Assembly (NCBI RefSeq): GCF_006716785.1
Contig: NZ_VFPQ01000001.1
Coordinates: 3,100,001-3,164,000 of the forward strand
DNA: 64,000 nucleotides
DNA from: Thermopolyspora flexuosa
GTDB taxonomy: Bacteria > Actinomycetota > Actinomycetes > Streptosporangiales > Streptosporangiaceae
Direction: 5' to 3'
The notes under the pieces are model-generated. The model had not been told where the DNA came from. It saw nothing but the letters and a program-made list of their open reading frames with translations, and made no database searches. Shown piece by piece: positions 28,904-39,574 of the stretch (position 1 is its first letter; each line of letters starts with the position of its first letter). A program made the position numbers and the translations under genes.

Positions 28904-29419
28904 CCCCGGACGGCGGGCCCTTGTGATCGCACCCCGGTGTGCGGCCGCGCGCCCGGACACGGTGTGACCGAGCCCGCCGGATCGCGCCCGTAGCGGTCCG
29001 CCGCGGCAGGGCACCGCACCGGGCGAGATGACCGGGCGGCACTGTACGGCACCGCCGGGCGGTACGGCCCGGCGGTGCGGCCGTGACGCCGCCGCCGTGC
29101 CCGGCGAGCCCACACCGCGATCGCCCCTGCCCTGAGGCCGCGGCCGGAACGCCGGGATCGGACGCCGCGCCCGCCTCCGGAGGCCGCGGCGGCGCTCCCG
29201 CCGAGCGCCGCGGGCACCCGCGAGCGCGCGCCGTGCCCTGGGATCATCGCCGGGCGCCGCGACACGGTACCGCGACACGGCGCGGCGGCCGGCGCCGGAA
29301 CCGGAGGCCGGGGCGGGCACCGGCCGGACACGAATCGGCCGCGATCCCCGCAATCCCGCACGCGGGGCGCCGGACACCGGCATCGTGGTCCCCACGGGCA
29401 AAACCGACCAGGAGGTGCG
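28904..29419. other. Intergenic region, 516 bp, no gene seen
   Basis: Very GC-rich spacer with no credible coding frame. It holds one strong hairpin (29049-29078), and its right end carries the AGGAGGTG ribosome site of the next gene. Confidence 0.6.
29049..29078 (+). terminator. Hairpin terminator downstream of the acyltransferase
   Basis: A perfect 12-bp stem GCACCGCCGGGC/GCCCGGCGGTGC with a 6-nt loop. It is about 145 nt after the acyltransferase stop. Confidence 0.55.
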
Positions 29420-30040
29420 ATGTTCGAGGCCCTGACCGGGCTCGGCCTGTCCACCGCGGCCGGCCTCAACGCCTACATTCCCGTGCTCGTCGTCGGCGTG
29501 CTCGCCCACTTCACCGACGCGATACGGCTGCCGCCCGAGTACGCCTGGCTGTCGAGCGGCTGGGCCCTGGGGGTCGTCGGGGTGCTGCTCCTCGCCGAGA
29601 TCGTGCTCGACAAGGTGCCCGTGGTCGACCACGTCAACGACGTGATCCAGACCGCGGTGCGCCCGGCCGCGGGCGGCATGGTCTTCTCCGCCACCCAGGC
29701 GGCCGCCGAGCTGGACGGCTCGGCCTGGCTCGCCGAACGCCCGTGGCTCGGCTGGACCCTCGGCATCGTGGCCGCCCTCGCCGTGCACGCGCTCAAGGTC
29801 GCGGCGCGGCCGATCGTCAACGCCACCACCGGCGGGCTGGGCGCGCCCGTGGTGAGCACCGCCGAGGACGCCGGATCGCTCGGCATCAGCCTGCTCGCGA
29901 TCTTCCTCCCGATCCTGATCCTGCTGGCCCTGGCGTTCTTCGCGGTCTTCGCCTGGTGGGCGATCCGGAAGATCCGCGCCCGCCGTGCCGCCCGCCGGGC
30001 GGCCGCCGCGGCCGCGTCCCCGGCCGAGGACCGGTCCTGA
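29420..30040 (+). CDS. DUF4126 membrane protein
   Basis: A 206-residue integral membrane protein of the DUF4126 family, whose function is not known. It has a Gly-rich N-terminal helix (LSTAAGLNAYIPVLVVGVLA), a helix near 47-65, another around 110-127 and a C-terminal helix near 157-182, followed by a basic tail ([12 protein letters not shown]). The conserved VDHVNDVIQTAVRPAAGG lies in the loop. ATG 29420 has a textbook AGGAGGTG. It converges with uvrB across a terminator. Confidence 0.88.
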   Translation: MFEALTGLGLSTAAGLNAYIPVLVVGVLAHFTDAIRLPPEYAWLSSGWALGVVGVLLLAEIVLDKVPVVDHVNDVIQTAVRPAAGGMVFSATQAAAELDGSAWLAERPWLGWTLGIVAALAVHALKVAARPIVNATTGGLGAPVVSTAEDAGSLGISLLAIFLPILILLALAFFAVFAWWAIRKIRARRAARRAAAAAASPAEDRS

Positions 30041-30046
30041 CTCCCC

Positions 30047-30069
30047 GGGCCCGCCCCGCCGGCGGGCCC
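30047..30069. terminator. Bidirectional terminator between the DUF4126 gene and uvrB
   Basis: A perfect 9-bp stem GGGCCCGCC/GGCGGGCCC with a 5-nt loop lies between two convergent stops. Confidence 0.65.
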
Positions 30070-30099
30070 CTTCGCGGTCAGGACACCCCGGCTTCGCGG

Positions 30100-30113
<14 letters not shown>
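30070..30113. repeat. 22-bp exact tandem duplication at the 3' end of uvrB
   Basis: The 22 bases at 30070-30091 are repeated exactly at 30092-30113. The second copy contains the uvrB stop (30100-30102). The extra copy lies beyond the stop, so the protein is unaffected. It looks like a recent slippage duplication. Confidence 0.8.
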
Positions 30114-32214
<2,101 letters not shown>

Positions 32215-32373
32215 GTCTTTCAACCTACGCGCTCCGGCCGACAGTTCGTCCCCGGCACCGCCGCGCAGGCCCGCCCCGCGCCGGTCCGGTCCCGGCCCGC
32301 AAGCGCGGTGCGACCGAATTGTGAGCACCGGCCGGTACGGTACCAACCCCCTGACCGACGAAGTGAGGAAGCG

Positions 32374-34020
32374 ATGACATCACCGCGACAGGGAGTCGCG
32401 CGCCGGGCCGCGGCCGCCGCCCAGCAGGTGGCGCAGGCGGTCGCCCAGGGCGCCGACCCCCGCCAGGCCGTGCTCGAGGCGGCCACCGGGCAGGCCGGGG
32501 GCGACGGCGGCGGCGCCGAGCCCGCGTTCCGGCTCGACCCCGGCGACTTCGCCGCGGCCCGCCAGCACGGGCTGTCGGCGGGCACCATGATCGAGGCGCG
32601 CACCGCGCCGCTCGGCGAGGCCGGGGAGGTGATCAACCGCGGGTACCAGACGCAGGGACCCGGCGGTGAGCCGATCCACGTCATCTCCCCCGTGGTCATC
32701 CCCAAGGGCGGGACGGCCCGCATCGTCCTGCCGCTCACCGTGCTCGCCGGCCTCGGCGTGGTCGGCCTGGCCGGGATCGGGCTGCCGGACGCGGTGCGCG
32801 TGCTGTTCGGCCCGCAGTACTGGGCCGTGCTCGTGCTCGCGGCCGCGTTCCTGTGGTGGCGGCGCAGCGTGGTGACGGTGCCCGACGGCTGCAAGGCGCT
32901 GATCACCCAGTTCGGCAAGCTCGTGCAGGTCGCCGAGCCGGGCCGGGTGACGCTGTTCAACCCGTGGAAGCGGGTCGCGTACATCGTCAACACCACCCGC
33001 GAGTTCCCGTTCAACGCCCCGATCCGGGAGGCCCCCACCCAGCAGGGCGTCAAGGCCTCGGTCGACCTGTTCCTGCAGTTCCGCATCGAGGACCCGGCCG
33101 AGTTCATCTTCGTGCTCGGCTCGGTGAGCGGTTTCCAGGCGAAGCTGCAGAACGCGGTGAGCGAGGTGACCCGCAGCCTCATCTACGCCCAGCGCGCCGA
33201 GGACATCTACGACCTGGTGGGCGAGAGCACCCAGGGCATGCTCGACAGCCTCAACCAGCAGTTCCTGCCCGCGGTACGGCTCACCGACGTGAACATCACC
33301 CACGCCGAGCCGTCCAGCCGCGAGTACCGCATGGACCTCGCCGCGCCCGAGATGATCCGGGTGGCGAAGGAGGCGTACACCTACGAGTACGAGCTGCAGC
33401 TCCGCAAGGAGCAGAACGAGGGTGACCTGAGCAAGGAGCTCGCCGGGCTGCAGGAGACGCTCTCGGCGATCCAGGCCGACATCGCCGGATACCAGGCGCA
33501 GATGGACACCGCGCTGGAGCGCGAGTCGAACAAGGCGAAGGCGCTCGCCGCCCAGCGCATGGTGGAGGCGGAGAGCACGGCGAAGGCGAACGCGGCGCTG
33601 CTCGAGGCGCAGGCGCTCGACATCCGGGCGCTGAGCGCGGCCGCCGCGCCGGAGATCCTCAACTACCGCTTCCAGCAGGACGTGCTCGACCGGCTGGAGA
33701 GCGTCGCCTCCCGGCTGCCGCAGGTGGTGCAGGTCGGCGACGAGGGCACGGTGAACTTCCTGGCGATCGCCCAGGAGCTGATCGGCGGCGCCGAGGCGGC
33801 GCTGTTCTCCGAGGCCGAGGCCTCCGCGATCCGCGCCCGGCTGGACGAGATCTCCCGGCGGGTCGCCGAGCGCCAGGCCGAGGTGGACCGGCTGCTGCGC
33901 GGCGGCGACGACGAGCCGGCGCCCGCCGCGGTCGCCGCGGGTTTCCCTGACGGCACCACCGACGGCGGAGTCACGGGTACGGCGGGCACGGCGGCCGCCG
34001 GGAACGAGGAGCGGGCATGA
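32374..34020 (+). CDS. SPFH/band-7 domain membrane protein (first of a pair)
   Basis: A 548-residue protein. An Ala/Gln-rich cytoplasmic N-terminus (about 1-110) is followed by two adjacent hydrophobic segments (116-136 and 148-163). The SPFH domain runs roughly 165-340 ([18 protein letters not shown]), then a long helical coiled-coil region rich in Glu, Ala and Lys (about 345-430), and a Thr/Gly-rich tail. SPFH proteins form membrane-bound oligomers that organise microdomains or proteases; the specific role here is unknown. ATG 32374 follows GTGAGGAAGCG. Its stop overlaps the next SPFH gene (ATGA), so the two products are probably made together and may form a hetero-oligomer. Confidence 0.85.
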   Translation: MTSPRQGVARRAAAAAQQVAQAVAQGADPRQAVLEAATGQAGGDGGGAEPAFRLDPGDFAAARQHGLSAGTMIEARTAPLGEAGEVINRGYQTQGPGGEPIHVISPVVIPKGGTARIVLPLTVLAGLGVVGLAGIGLPDAVRVLFGPQYWAVLVLAAAFLWWRRSVVTVPDGCKALITQFGKLVQVAEPGRVTLFNPWKRVAYIVNTTREFPFNAPIREAPTQQGVKASVDLFLQFRIEDPAEFIFVLGSVSGFQAKLQNAVSEVTRSLIYAQRAEDIYDLVGESTQGMLDSLNQQFLPAVRLTDVNITHAEPSSREYRMDLAAPEMIRVAKEAYTYEYELQLRKEQNEGDLSKELAGLQETLSAIQADIAGYQAQMDTALERESNKAKALAAQRMVEAESTAKANAALLEAQALDIRALSAAAAPEILNYRFQQDVLDRLESVASRLPQVVQVGDEGTVNFLAIAQELIGGAEAALFSEAEASAIRARLDEISRRVAERQAEVDRLLRGGDDEPAPAAVAAGFPDGTTDGGVTGTAGTAAAGNEERA

Positions 34021-35276
34021 GCAAGGAGTTCTCCAGGATCAAGGAGGCGCTGGCCGGCTGGTCGGAGATCCGGCAGCTGCTGCGCGGCGGCGAGCAGGGC
34101 CGGCTCGTCCCGGTCGTGATCCCCAAGGACCGGCGGGGCTTCGCCTGGGTGGCGCCGCTGCTGCTCGCCGTCTACCTCGCGGGCACCGCGGTGCTCGCCG
34201 ACGGCGTGATCTCCGGGGCGGCCGCCGCCGGCGCGGTCGTGCTGCTGCTCGCCACCGGCGTGTGGCTGTGGCGCAGCGCGATCATCGAGATCGAGGAGGG
34301 CACCACCGGGATCCGCAGCCGGTGGGGCGCGATCGTCGGCACCCTCTCCCCCGGCCGCCACTACCTGTGGCTCCCCTGGGACCGGGTGGACGCGGTCGTC
34401 GACACCTCCACCGAGATCCCGTACACCGCGCCGGTCACCTCCTGCCCGACCGCCGAGGACGTGCCGCTGAAGGCGATCGAGTTCTTCCTCAAGTTCCGCA
34501 TCGTCGACCCGGTGGCGTTCGTGCGGACCATCGGCGCGAGCAACTTCGACATGGTGCTGTCGAGCGCGGTGCAGGACGCGATCCGGCAGCGCGCCCGCCA
34601 GGTCACCACCGAGCGCGCCCACGACCTGCGCGGCTCCGACGTCGGCGACATGCAGGAGGCGCTCAACCGGCGGCTCGGCCGGTACGGCGTGCGCATCACC
34701 GGCGCGAACATCCCCGACGTGCAGCTCCCCGACCAGTACCAGCAGCACCTGGCCACCCGGGAGAAGGTGGCCAAGGAGATGGCGGCGTACGAGCGGGAGT
34801 GGGAGCTGACCCGCAGGCGGCGCATCGACACCCTGCTGATGGAGATCGAGCGGGCGAAGAAGACCCGCGACGCGCGCATCGTCGAGGTGAAGGCCGCGCA
34901 CAACACCGCGCGCAAGGACGTGGCGCGCATGCTCGAGGAGCAGGAGACCGAGGCGCAGCGGGTGCGCTGGGAGATCGAGGCGCGCGGCCGGGCCCAGCTC
35001 ACCGCCGCGGAGAACGAGGCGAAGGCGCTGCGCCGGCTCGCCGAGGCCTACCGGGACAACCGCGCGGTGCTCCAGTACGAACTCGCCCGGCGGCGGCTCG
35101 ACGTGGGCGCCAAACTCGCCGAGGCCGCGCCGCAGCCGGTGGTGGTGCGCACCTCGGGCGGCGACACCTCGGCCCTGTCCACCCTGCTGCTCGCCCAGTA
35201 CCTGCCCCGGCTCACCGAGGCCGGCCGTACCGCGCGGGCGCAGGTGAACGGGGAGCACGCGCCCGCCTCGGGATGA
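34017..35276 (+). CDS. SPFH/band-7 domain membrane protein (second of a pair)
   Basis: A 419-residue protein coupled to the preceding gene by a 4-nt overlap. Two hydrophobic segments (42-61 and 68-85) precede an SPFH domain at about 88-260 (IEIEEGTTGIRSRWGAIVGT, LSPGRHYLWLPWDRVD). A charged coiled coil (about 245-345; KVAKEMAAYEREWELTRRRR) and a short tail follow. Resembles stomatin/HflK-type layouts, but no protease gene (FtsH or NfeD) is adjacent, so the function is unassigned. The order of domains parallels the upstream protein, although sequence similarity outside the SPFH core is low. A strong terminator follows. Confidence 0.85.
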   Translation: MSKEFSRIKEALAGWSEIRQLLRGGEQGRLVPVVIPKDRRGFAWVAPLLLAVYLAGTAVLADGVISGAAAAGAVVLLLATGVWLWRSAIIEIEEGTTGIRSRWGAIVGTLSPGRHYLWLPWDRVDAVVDTSTEIPYTAPVTSCPTAEDVPLKAIEFFLKFRIVDPVAFVRTIGASNFDMVLSSAVQDAIRQRARQVTTERAHDLRGSDVGDMQEALNRRLGRYGVRITGANIPDVQLPDQYQQHLATREKVAKEMAAYEREWELTRRRRIDTLLMEIERAKKTRDARIVEVKAAHNTARKDVARMLEEQETEAQRVRWEIEARGRAQLTAAENEAKALRRLAEAYRDNRAVLQYELARRRLDVGAKLAEAAPQPVVVRTSGGDTSALSTLLLAQYLPRLTEAGRTARAQVNGEHAPASG

Positions 35277-35306
35277 CCGGGGTGATCCGTCCGGCACGAC
35301 CAGGAC

Positions 35307-35335
35307 CGCCCCGCGACCCCGCAGGTCGCGGGGCG
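35307..35335. terminator. Bidirectional terminator between SPFH pair and coaE
   Basis: A perfect 12-bp stem CGCCCCGCGACC/GGTCGCGGGGCG with a 5-nt loop lies between convergent stops. Confidence 0.75.
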
Positions 35336-35348
35336 CGGCGTGCCGGGC

Positions 35349-35957
35349 TCAGCGGCCCGCCGCCCGGGCCCGCAGCTCGTCCCAGACCTCGTCGACGCGG
35401 GCCTGCAGCTCCTCGAGCGTGCCCTCGTTGACGATCACGATGTCGGCCACCCGCAGCCGGTCCTCGCGGGTGGCCTGGGCGGCGATGCGGGCCTTGGCGT
35501 CGGCCTCGGACATGCCGCGCAGCCGGGTGAGCCGGTCGACGCGAATCTCGTCGGCCGCGTCCACCACGACCACCACCTCGTACTGCCCGGCCAGGTCGTT
35601 CTCCACGAGCAGCGGCACGTCGTAGACGACGATGGCGTCGTCCGGGGCGGCGTCCTGCAGCTCGGCGGCGCGGGCGGCGACGAGCGGGTGCACGATCGCG
35701 TTGAGCGCGGCGAGGCGCTCGGGGTCTGCGAAGACGATCGAGCCGAGCCGTGGCCGGTCGAGCGAGCCGTCCTCGCGCAGCACCTCGGGGCCGAACTCCT
35801 CGACCACGCGGGCGAGGCCGGGGGTGCCCGGCTCGACCACCTCACGGGCGATCCGGTCGGCGTCGATCACGATCGCGCCGTGCGCGGCGAGGCGCTTGGA
35901 GACCTCGCTCTTGCCCGAGCCGATGCCGCCGGTGAGCCCGACCTTCAGCGCCGCCAT
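35349..35957 (-). CDS. coaE: Dephospho-CoA kinase
   Basis: A 202-residue enzyme for the last step of coenzyme A synthesis. The P-loop [15 protein letters not shown] is at residues 5-19, with [17 protein letters not shown] and YDVPLLVEN as family signatures. ATG 35957 is chosen because GGAGG lies just upstream and the P-loop is then at the normal position; an upstream ATG at 36053 would add 32 unrelated residues. The actinobacterial fusion to a C-terminal UPF0157/GrpB domain is absent. It lies leftward of rpsA, an order common in actinobacteria. Confidence 0.95.
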   Translation of the reverse strand: MAALKVGLTGGIGSGKSEVSKRLAAHGAIVIDADRIAREVVEPGTPGLARVVEEFGPEVLREDGSLDRPRLGSIVFADPERLAALNAIVHPLVAARAAELQDAAPDDAIVVYDVPLLVENDLAGQYEVVVVVDAADEIRVDRLTRLRGMSEADAKARIAAQATREDRLRVADIVIVNEGTLEELQARVDEVWDELRARAAGR

Positions 35958-36055
35958 CGGCACCTCCACTCTCCTCGGGGCGCTCCGTCCGGGGGCGGTG
36001 CGCCACCGGTACGGCACTGCCGGCCGCCGGCGGCGGGCCCGCCGTGGCCGCACCG

Positions 36056-36529
36056 CTACCGGGGCGCGGGCGTGCGTTCCTTGCGCAGGTGCACGAGGGT
36101 GAGGTGGTCGTGCACGCGCTCCCGATGGGTCTCCCGGTAGCCGAGACGCCGGTACAGGCGCAGGTTGCCCTCCGACTGGTGGCCGGTGAACAGGGCGAAC
36201 GCCTCGACCTCGGGCGGGGCCTCGGCCTCCAGCCGGGTCATCAGGGCGGTGCCGATGCCGCGGCGCTGCATGTCCGGGGCGACCACGAGGCGACCGACCA
36301 GCAGGGTGCGGTCCTGCGTCCGGCCGCGTACCGCGCCGACGACGCGGGTGCCGTCGAGCGCCTTGAGCACGAGCGCGGACTCGATCGCCGCGCGGAGCTG
36401 CGCCTCCGACTCGACCAGCGGGGCGATGAACGCGTCGCCGTAGAGCTGCGCCTCGGTGACGTAGGCGGCCCGCTGCACGGTGAGGATCTCGCCCGCGTCG
36501 GCGGGCTCCGCCCGGGTGATCTGGATCAC
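36056..36529 (-). CDS. GNAT-family N-acetyltransferase
   Basis: A 157-residue acetyl-CoA transferase. The acyl-CoA-binding motif A is [20 protein letters not shown], and the C-terminal [23 protein letters not shown] is typical of GNATs of the PF00583/PF13508 type. The substrate is unknown. I take a GTG at 36529 ([16 protein letters not shown]); an upstream ATG at 36604 would run into the rpsA terminator. The ribosome site is weak, so the start is uncertain. It sits between rpsA and coaE on the same strand. Confidence 0.82.
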   Translation of the reverse strand: MIQITRAEPADAGEILTVQRAAYVTEAQLYGDAFIAPLVESEAQLRAAIESALVLKALDGTRVVGAVRGRTQDRTLLVGRLVVAPDMQRRGIGTALMTRLEAEAPPEVEAFALFTGHQSEGNLRLYRRLGYRETHRERVHDHLTLVHLRKERTPAPR

Positions 36530-36603
36530 CGGGCCACTGTACCGGGCGTGATCAACGGGCGGGAAGCCGGGTCCGGACGGCCGGTCCGGCCCCGCCCCAT
36601 CCA

Positions 36604-36644
36604 CCGGTCACGGGCCGAGCGTCGCGGGCTCGGCCCGTGACCGG
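36604..36644 (-). terminator. rpsA terminator
   Basis: A perfect 17-bp stem (36604-36620 with 36628-36644) and a 7-nt loop begin 8 nt after the rpsA stop. Confidence 0.8.
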
Positions 36645-36652
36645 GAGGGACG

Positions 36653-38095
36653 TCAGCTCTGGCCGCCGGAGAGCTTCTCGCGCAGCGCGGCGAGCGCCTC
36701 GTCGGAGGCGAGGGCACCACCCTGCGACTCGCCGGAGTAGGCCTGGGCCTCGGCCTCGGCGGCCTGGCGGCGGGCCTCCTCGATCTGCCGCTTGTGGGCC
36801 TCGTACCGGGCCTGGGCCTCGGCGTACTGCCGCTCCCACTCCTCACGCTGCTTCTCGTAGCCCGGGAGCCACTCGCCGGTCTCGGGGTCGAAGCCCTCGG
36901 GGTACTTGTAGTTGCCGTGCTCGTCGTACTCGGCCGCCATGCCGTACAGCGTGGGGTCGAACTCGATCTCCGAGCCGACGGCACCCTCGTTCGCCTGCTT
37001 CAGGGAGAGCGAGATGCGGCGGCGCTCCAGGTCGATGTCGATGATCTTGACGAAGATCTCGTCGCCGACCTGCACGACCTGCTCGGGGATCTCCACGTGG
37101 CGCTCGGCCAGCTCGGAGATGTGGACGAGGCCCTCGATGCCCTCCTCGACGCGGACGAACGCGCCGAACGGCACCAGCTTGGTGACCCGGCCGGGCACGA
37201 CCTGCCCGATCTGGTGGGTCCGGGCGAACTGCTGCCACGGGTCCTCCTGGGTCGCCTTGAGCGAGAGCGACACGCGCTCGCGCTCCATGTCGACGTCGAG
37301 GACCTCGACCGTGACCTCCTGGCCGACCTCGACGACCTCGGAGGGGTGGTCGATGTGCTTCCAGGACAGCTCGGACACGTGCACCAGACCGTCCACGCCG
37401 CCCAGGTCGACGAACGCGCCGAAGTTGACGATCGACGAGACGACGCCCTTGCGGACCTGGCCCTTCTGCAGCGTGTTGAGGAAGGTCTGCCGGACCTCCG
37501 ACTGGGTCTGCTCCAGCCAGGCGCGGCGGGACAGAACCACGTTGTTGCGGTTCTTGTCCAGCTCGATGATCTTCGCCTCGAGCTCACGGCCGACGTACGG
37601 CTGCAGGTCGCGGACCCGGCGCATCTCGACCAGCGACGCCGGCAGGAAGCCCCGCAGGCCGATGTCGAGGATGAGGCCGCCCTTGACGACCTCGATCACG
37701 GTGCCGGTGACGATGCCGTCCTCTTCCTTGATCTTCTCGATCGTGCCCCAGGCGCGCTCGTACTGGGCGCGCTTCTTGGACAGGATCAGACGGCCTTCCT
37801 TGTCCTCCTTCTGGAGGACGAGGGCCTCGATATGATCGCCGACCTCAACGACCTCGGCCGGGTCGACATCGTGCTTGATCGAGAGTTCACGCGAGGGGAT
37901 GACGCCCTCGGTCTTGTAGCCGATGTCGAGCAAGACCTCGTCTCGATCGACCTTGACGACCGTGCCCTCGACGATGTCGCCGTCGTTGAAGTACTTGATG
38001 GTCTCGTCGATCGCGGCGAGGAAGGCCTCCTCGGAACCGATGTCGTTGACCGCTACCTGCGGGGTGTTCGAGGTGGCCTCGGTGCTGCTCGTCAT
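36653..38095 (-). CDS. rpsA: 30S ribosomal protein S1
   Basis: A 480-residue S1 with four S1 (OB-fold) domains, beginning around residues 35, 120, 205 and 290 (GDIVEGTVVKVDRDEVLLDI; VTGTVIEVVKGGLILDI; RKGVVSSIVNFGAFVDLGG; VPGRVTKLVPFGAFVRVEE). This is the shorter actinobacterial form, not the six-domain E. coli form. The acidic C-terminal tail is rich in Glu, Gln and Ala. ATG 38095 has only a weak GGAGC upstream. A promoter at 38258-38287 gives a leader of about 155 nt that may allow autoregulation (inference). Confidence 0.96.
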   Translation of the reverse strand: MTSSTEATSNTPQVAVNDIGSEEAFLAAIDETIKYFNDGDIVEGTVVKVDRDEVLLDIGYKTEGVIPSRELSIKHDVDPAEVVEVGDHIEALVLQKEDKEGRLILSKKRAQYERAWGTIEKIKEEDGIVTGTVIEVVKGGLILDIGLRGFLPASLVEMRRVRDLQPYVGRELEAKIIELDKNRNNVVLSRRAWLEQTQSEVRQTFLNTLQKGQVRKGVVSSIVNFGAFVDLGGVDGLVHVSELSWKHIDHPSEVVEVGQEVTVEVLDVDMERERVSLSLKATQEDPWQQFARTHQIGQVVPGRVTKLVPFGAFVRVEEGIEGLVHISELAERHVEIPEQVVQVGDEIFVKIIDIDLERRRISLSLKQANEGAVGSEIEFDPTLYGMAAEYDEHGNYKYPEGFDPETGEWLPGYEKQREEWERQYAEAQARYEAHKRQIEEARRQAAEAEAQAYSGESQGGALASDEALAALREKLSGGQS

Positions 38096-38152
38096 GTGTG
38101 GAAGTGCTCCGAACGCGGACAGGATGTCGATGGTGGACGAATGCGCGGCGGA

Positions 38153-38175
38153 CCCTTTTTCAGCCGAGGAAAGGG
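38153..38175 (-). promoter_or_regulatory. Hairpin in the rpsA leader
   Basis: CCCTTT and AAAGGG arms pair across an 11-nt loop within the long leader, next to an A-rich stretch. S1 genes are often autoregulated through leader structure, but this assignment is tentative. Confidence 0.25.
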
Positions 38176-38257
38176 ATCTTTTTTGACCCTGATCTATCGA
38201 CGACCGAGCGCGAACCCGCTCCGTCCGAGGCACGCGCGAGCCCACAGCGCAGCGATC

Positions 38258-38287
38258 AGCATATGAGACGATCCCGCGCCGGGTCAA
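38258..38287 (-). promoter_or_regulatory. rpsA promoter
   Basis: On the minus strand TTGACC (38282-38287) and TATGCT (38258-38263) are separated by 18 bp. This is one of the best sigma-70-type matches in the window and lies about 163 nt upstream of the rpsA start. Confidence 0.6.
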
Positions 38288-38318
38288 TTCGAGCTCCGGC
38301 CTGGAGCCCACCACCGCT

Positions 38319-39446
38319 CTAGTAGGCCAGAATCCTCTTGGTCCGCTTTTGAGCGATATTACCCTGTAGCCTCTTCGGTATCGAGACGTGATCAGGATCG
38401 CCGTCGGACGTGTACCGCTTCGAGGGGTGCCTGTCGAGCCACTCCAGCCAGTACGCCGAGCACCATCTGCGACACTCGCCCCCCTTGCCGTTGGCCTGGA
38501 TCCGCGGGATCTGCTGCGGCCGGAAGTCCTTGGAGTGCGGGGACGGGGCCGGTTCGGCACCCGCCAGGAACACACCGGAGAAATCATAGCGCGTGCCATC
38601 CCACGAGCCACGGTGCGCTGCGCGCCGGTTCTTCCGGCCCGGCAGGTTCCCGTACGGCAGCGCGAACGTGGCCGACGGCGGCGCGCCGAGCCGCCTCAGC
38701 AGCCGCTCCTGCCGCACGATCTCCTTGGCGATCTTGCGGCGGGACAGCCGGCGCAGGTCCGCGTGACCGTAGGTGTGGTTCGCCACCTCGAAGCCGTTGC
38801 GCACCAGCCAGCCCACCGCCTTCGCCTGGGCCTCCGGATCCTTGAGGCCGAACGGGTCGCGGTTCACCCAGAACGTCGCCACCGGCCGGAACCCGGGGTG
38901 GCGGCGGGCCACGTCGAGCAGCACGCCGACGGCGGTGTCCGGGTGCGGCCGCCCGGAGGCGTCGAGCGCGAAGTGGCCGGGCGTGCCGTCGTCGAAGGTG
39001 AGCACGACCGGGTGCGCCCCGGCCGGGATGTCGATCCGGCCGCTCGCGTACTCGGCCGCGGTGACCGGCACGTAGCCCGCCCGGGCGAGCCGCTCCAGCT
39101 CCTTGCGCAGCTGCTTCGGCGTGCGGTCGAGCGACGAGGTGCGCTTCTTGACGATCCGGTGGTACATGAGCACCGGAACCAGGCCGAGCTCGTTCGCCTT
39201 CGCCTTGCGCGCCGACTCCACGGTGGCGGTGAACCGCTTCCGCGGCGGCGCGTCCGCCGGCCCCGTGGCCTCGGCGCCCGGCTCACCGGCGCCGCCGCGC
39301 ACGTCCGCGGGCCGGGCCCGCCCCCGGCCCGTGGCCTCGGTACGGGTCTCGTCGCCGCCGCCGGGCAGGAGCACGAGCGACGCGATGATCATCACGAGCA
39401 CGTTGGCGATCGCGACACCGCGCGACGGACTCGCGGAACTCCGCAC
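38319..39446 (-). CDS. Secreted polysaccharide deacetylase-family protein
   Basis: A 375-residue protein with an N-terminal signal anchor (VAIANVLVMIIASLVLL, residues about 11-27), a charged disordered linker, and a NodB-type domain from about residue 90 (VPVLMYHRIV). The metal-site motifs are VLTFDDGT (Asp pair) and HTYGHADL (His-x3-His). Such enzymes remove acetyl groups from peptidoglycan, chitin oligomers or other surface glycans; the substrate is not determinable. GTG 39446 has GAAGGAGC upstream. It lies between polA and rpsA on the same strand, with its own upstream gap. Confidence 0.88.
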   Translation of the reverse strand: MRSSASPSRGVAIANVLVMIIASLVLLPGGGDETRTEATGRGRARPADVRGGAGEPGAEATGPADAPPRKRFTATVESARKAKANELGLVPVLMYHRIVKKRTSSLDRTPKQLRKELERLARAGYVPVTAAEYASGRIDIPAGAHPVVLTFDDGTPGHFALDASGRPHPDTAVGVLLDVARRHPGFRPVATFWVNRDPFGLKDPEAQAKAVGWLVRNGFEVANHTYGHADLRRLSRRKIAKEIVRQERLLRRLGAPPSATFALPYGNLPGRKNRRAAHRGSWDGTRYDFSGVFLAGAEPAPSPHSKDFRPQQIPRIQANGKGGECRRWCSAYWLEWLDRHPSKRYTSDGDPDHVSIPKRLQGNIAQKRTKRILAY

Positions 39447-39510
39447 CCCGCTCCTTCAGGTTGACCGTGCGATGACCAACCATAGACCGGATCTTCACCA
39501 AAGGGGGCCG

Positions 39511-39532
39511 AACGAAAAACCTTGTGAAAAGG
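39511..39532 (-). terminator. Possible polA terminator with T run
   Basis: On the minus strand CCTT-TTCAC-AAGG is followed by TTTTT. The stem is only 4 bp, but the T run is unusual in this GC-rich window. It lies about 45 nt after the polA stop. Confidence 0.4.
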
Positions 39533-39574
39533 GCCATAAACCCGGTGGGAGCGGGATTTTCGCGGCGCGGTGGA

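Noticed and set aside
34017-35276. Assigning the SPFH pair as HflK/HflC
   Set aside because: No ftsH or hflX is adjacent, and the sequences fit the general SPFH plan rather than specific HflKC signatures.
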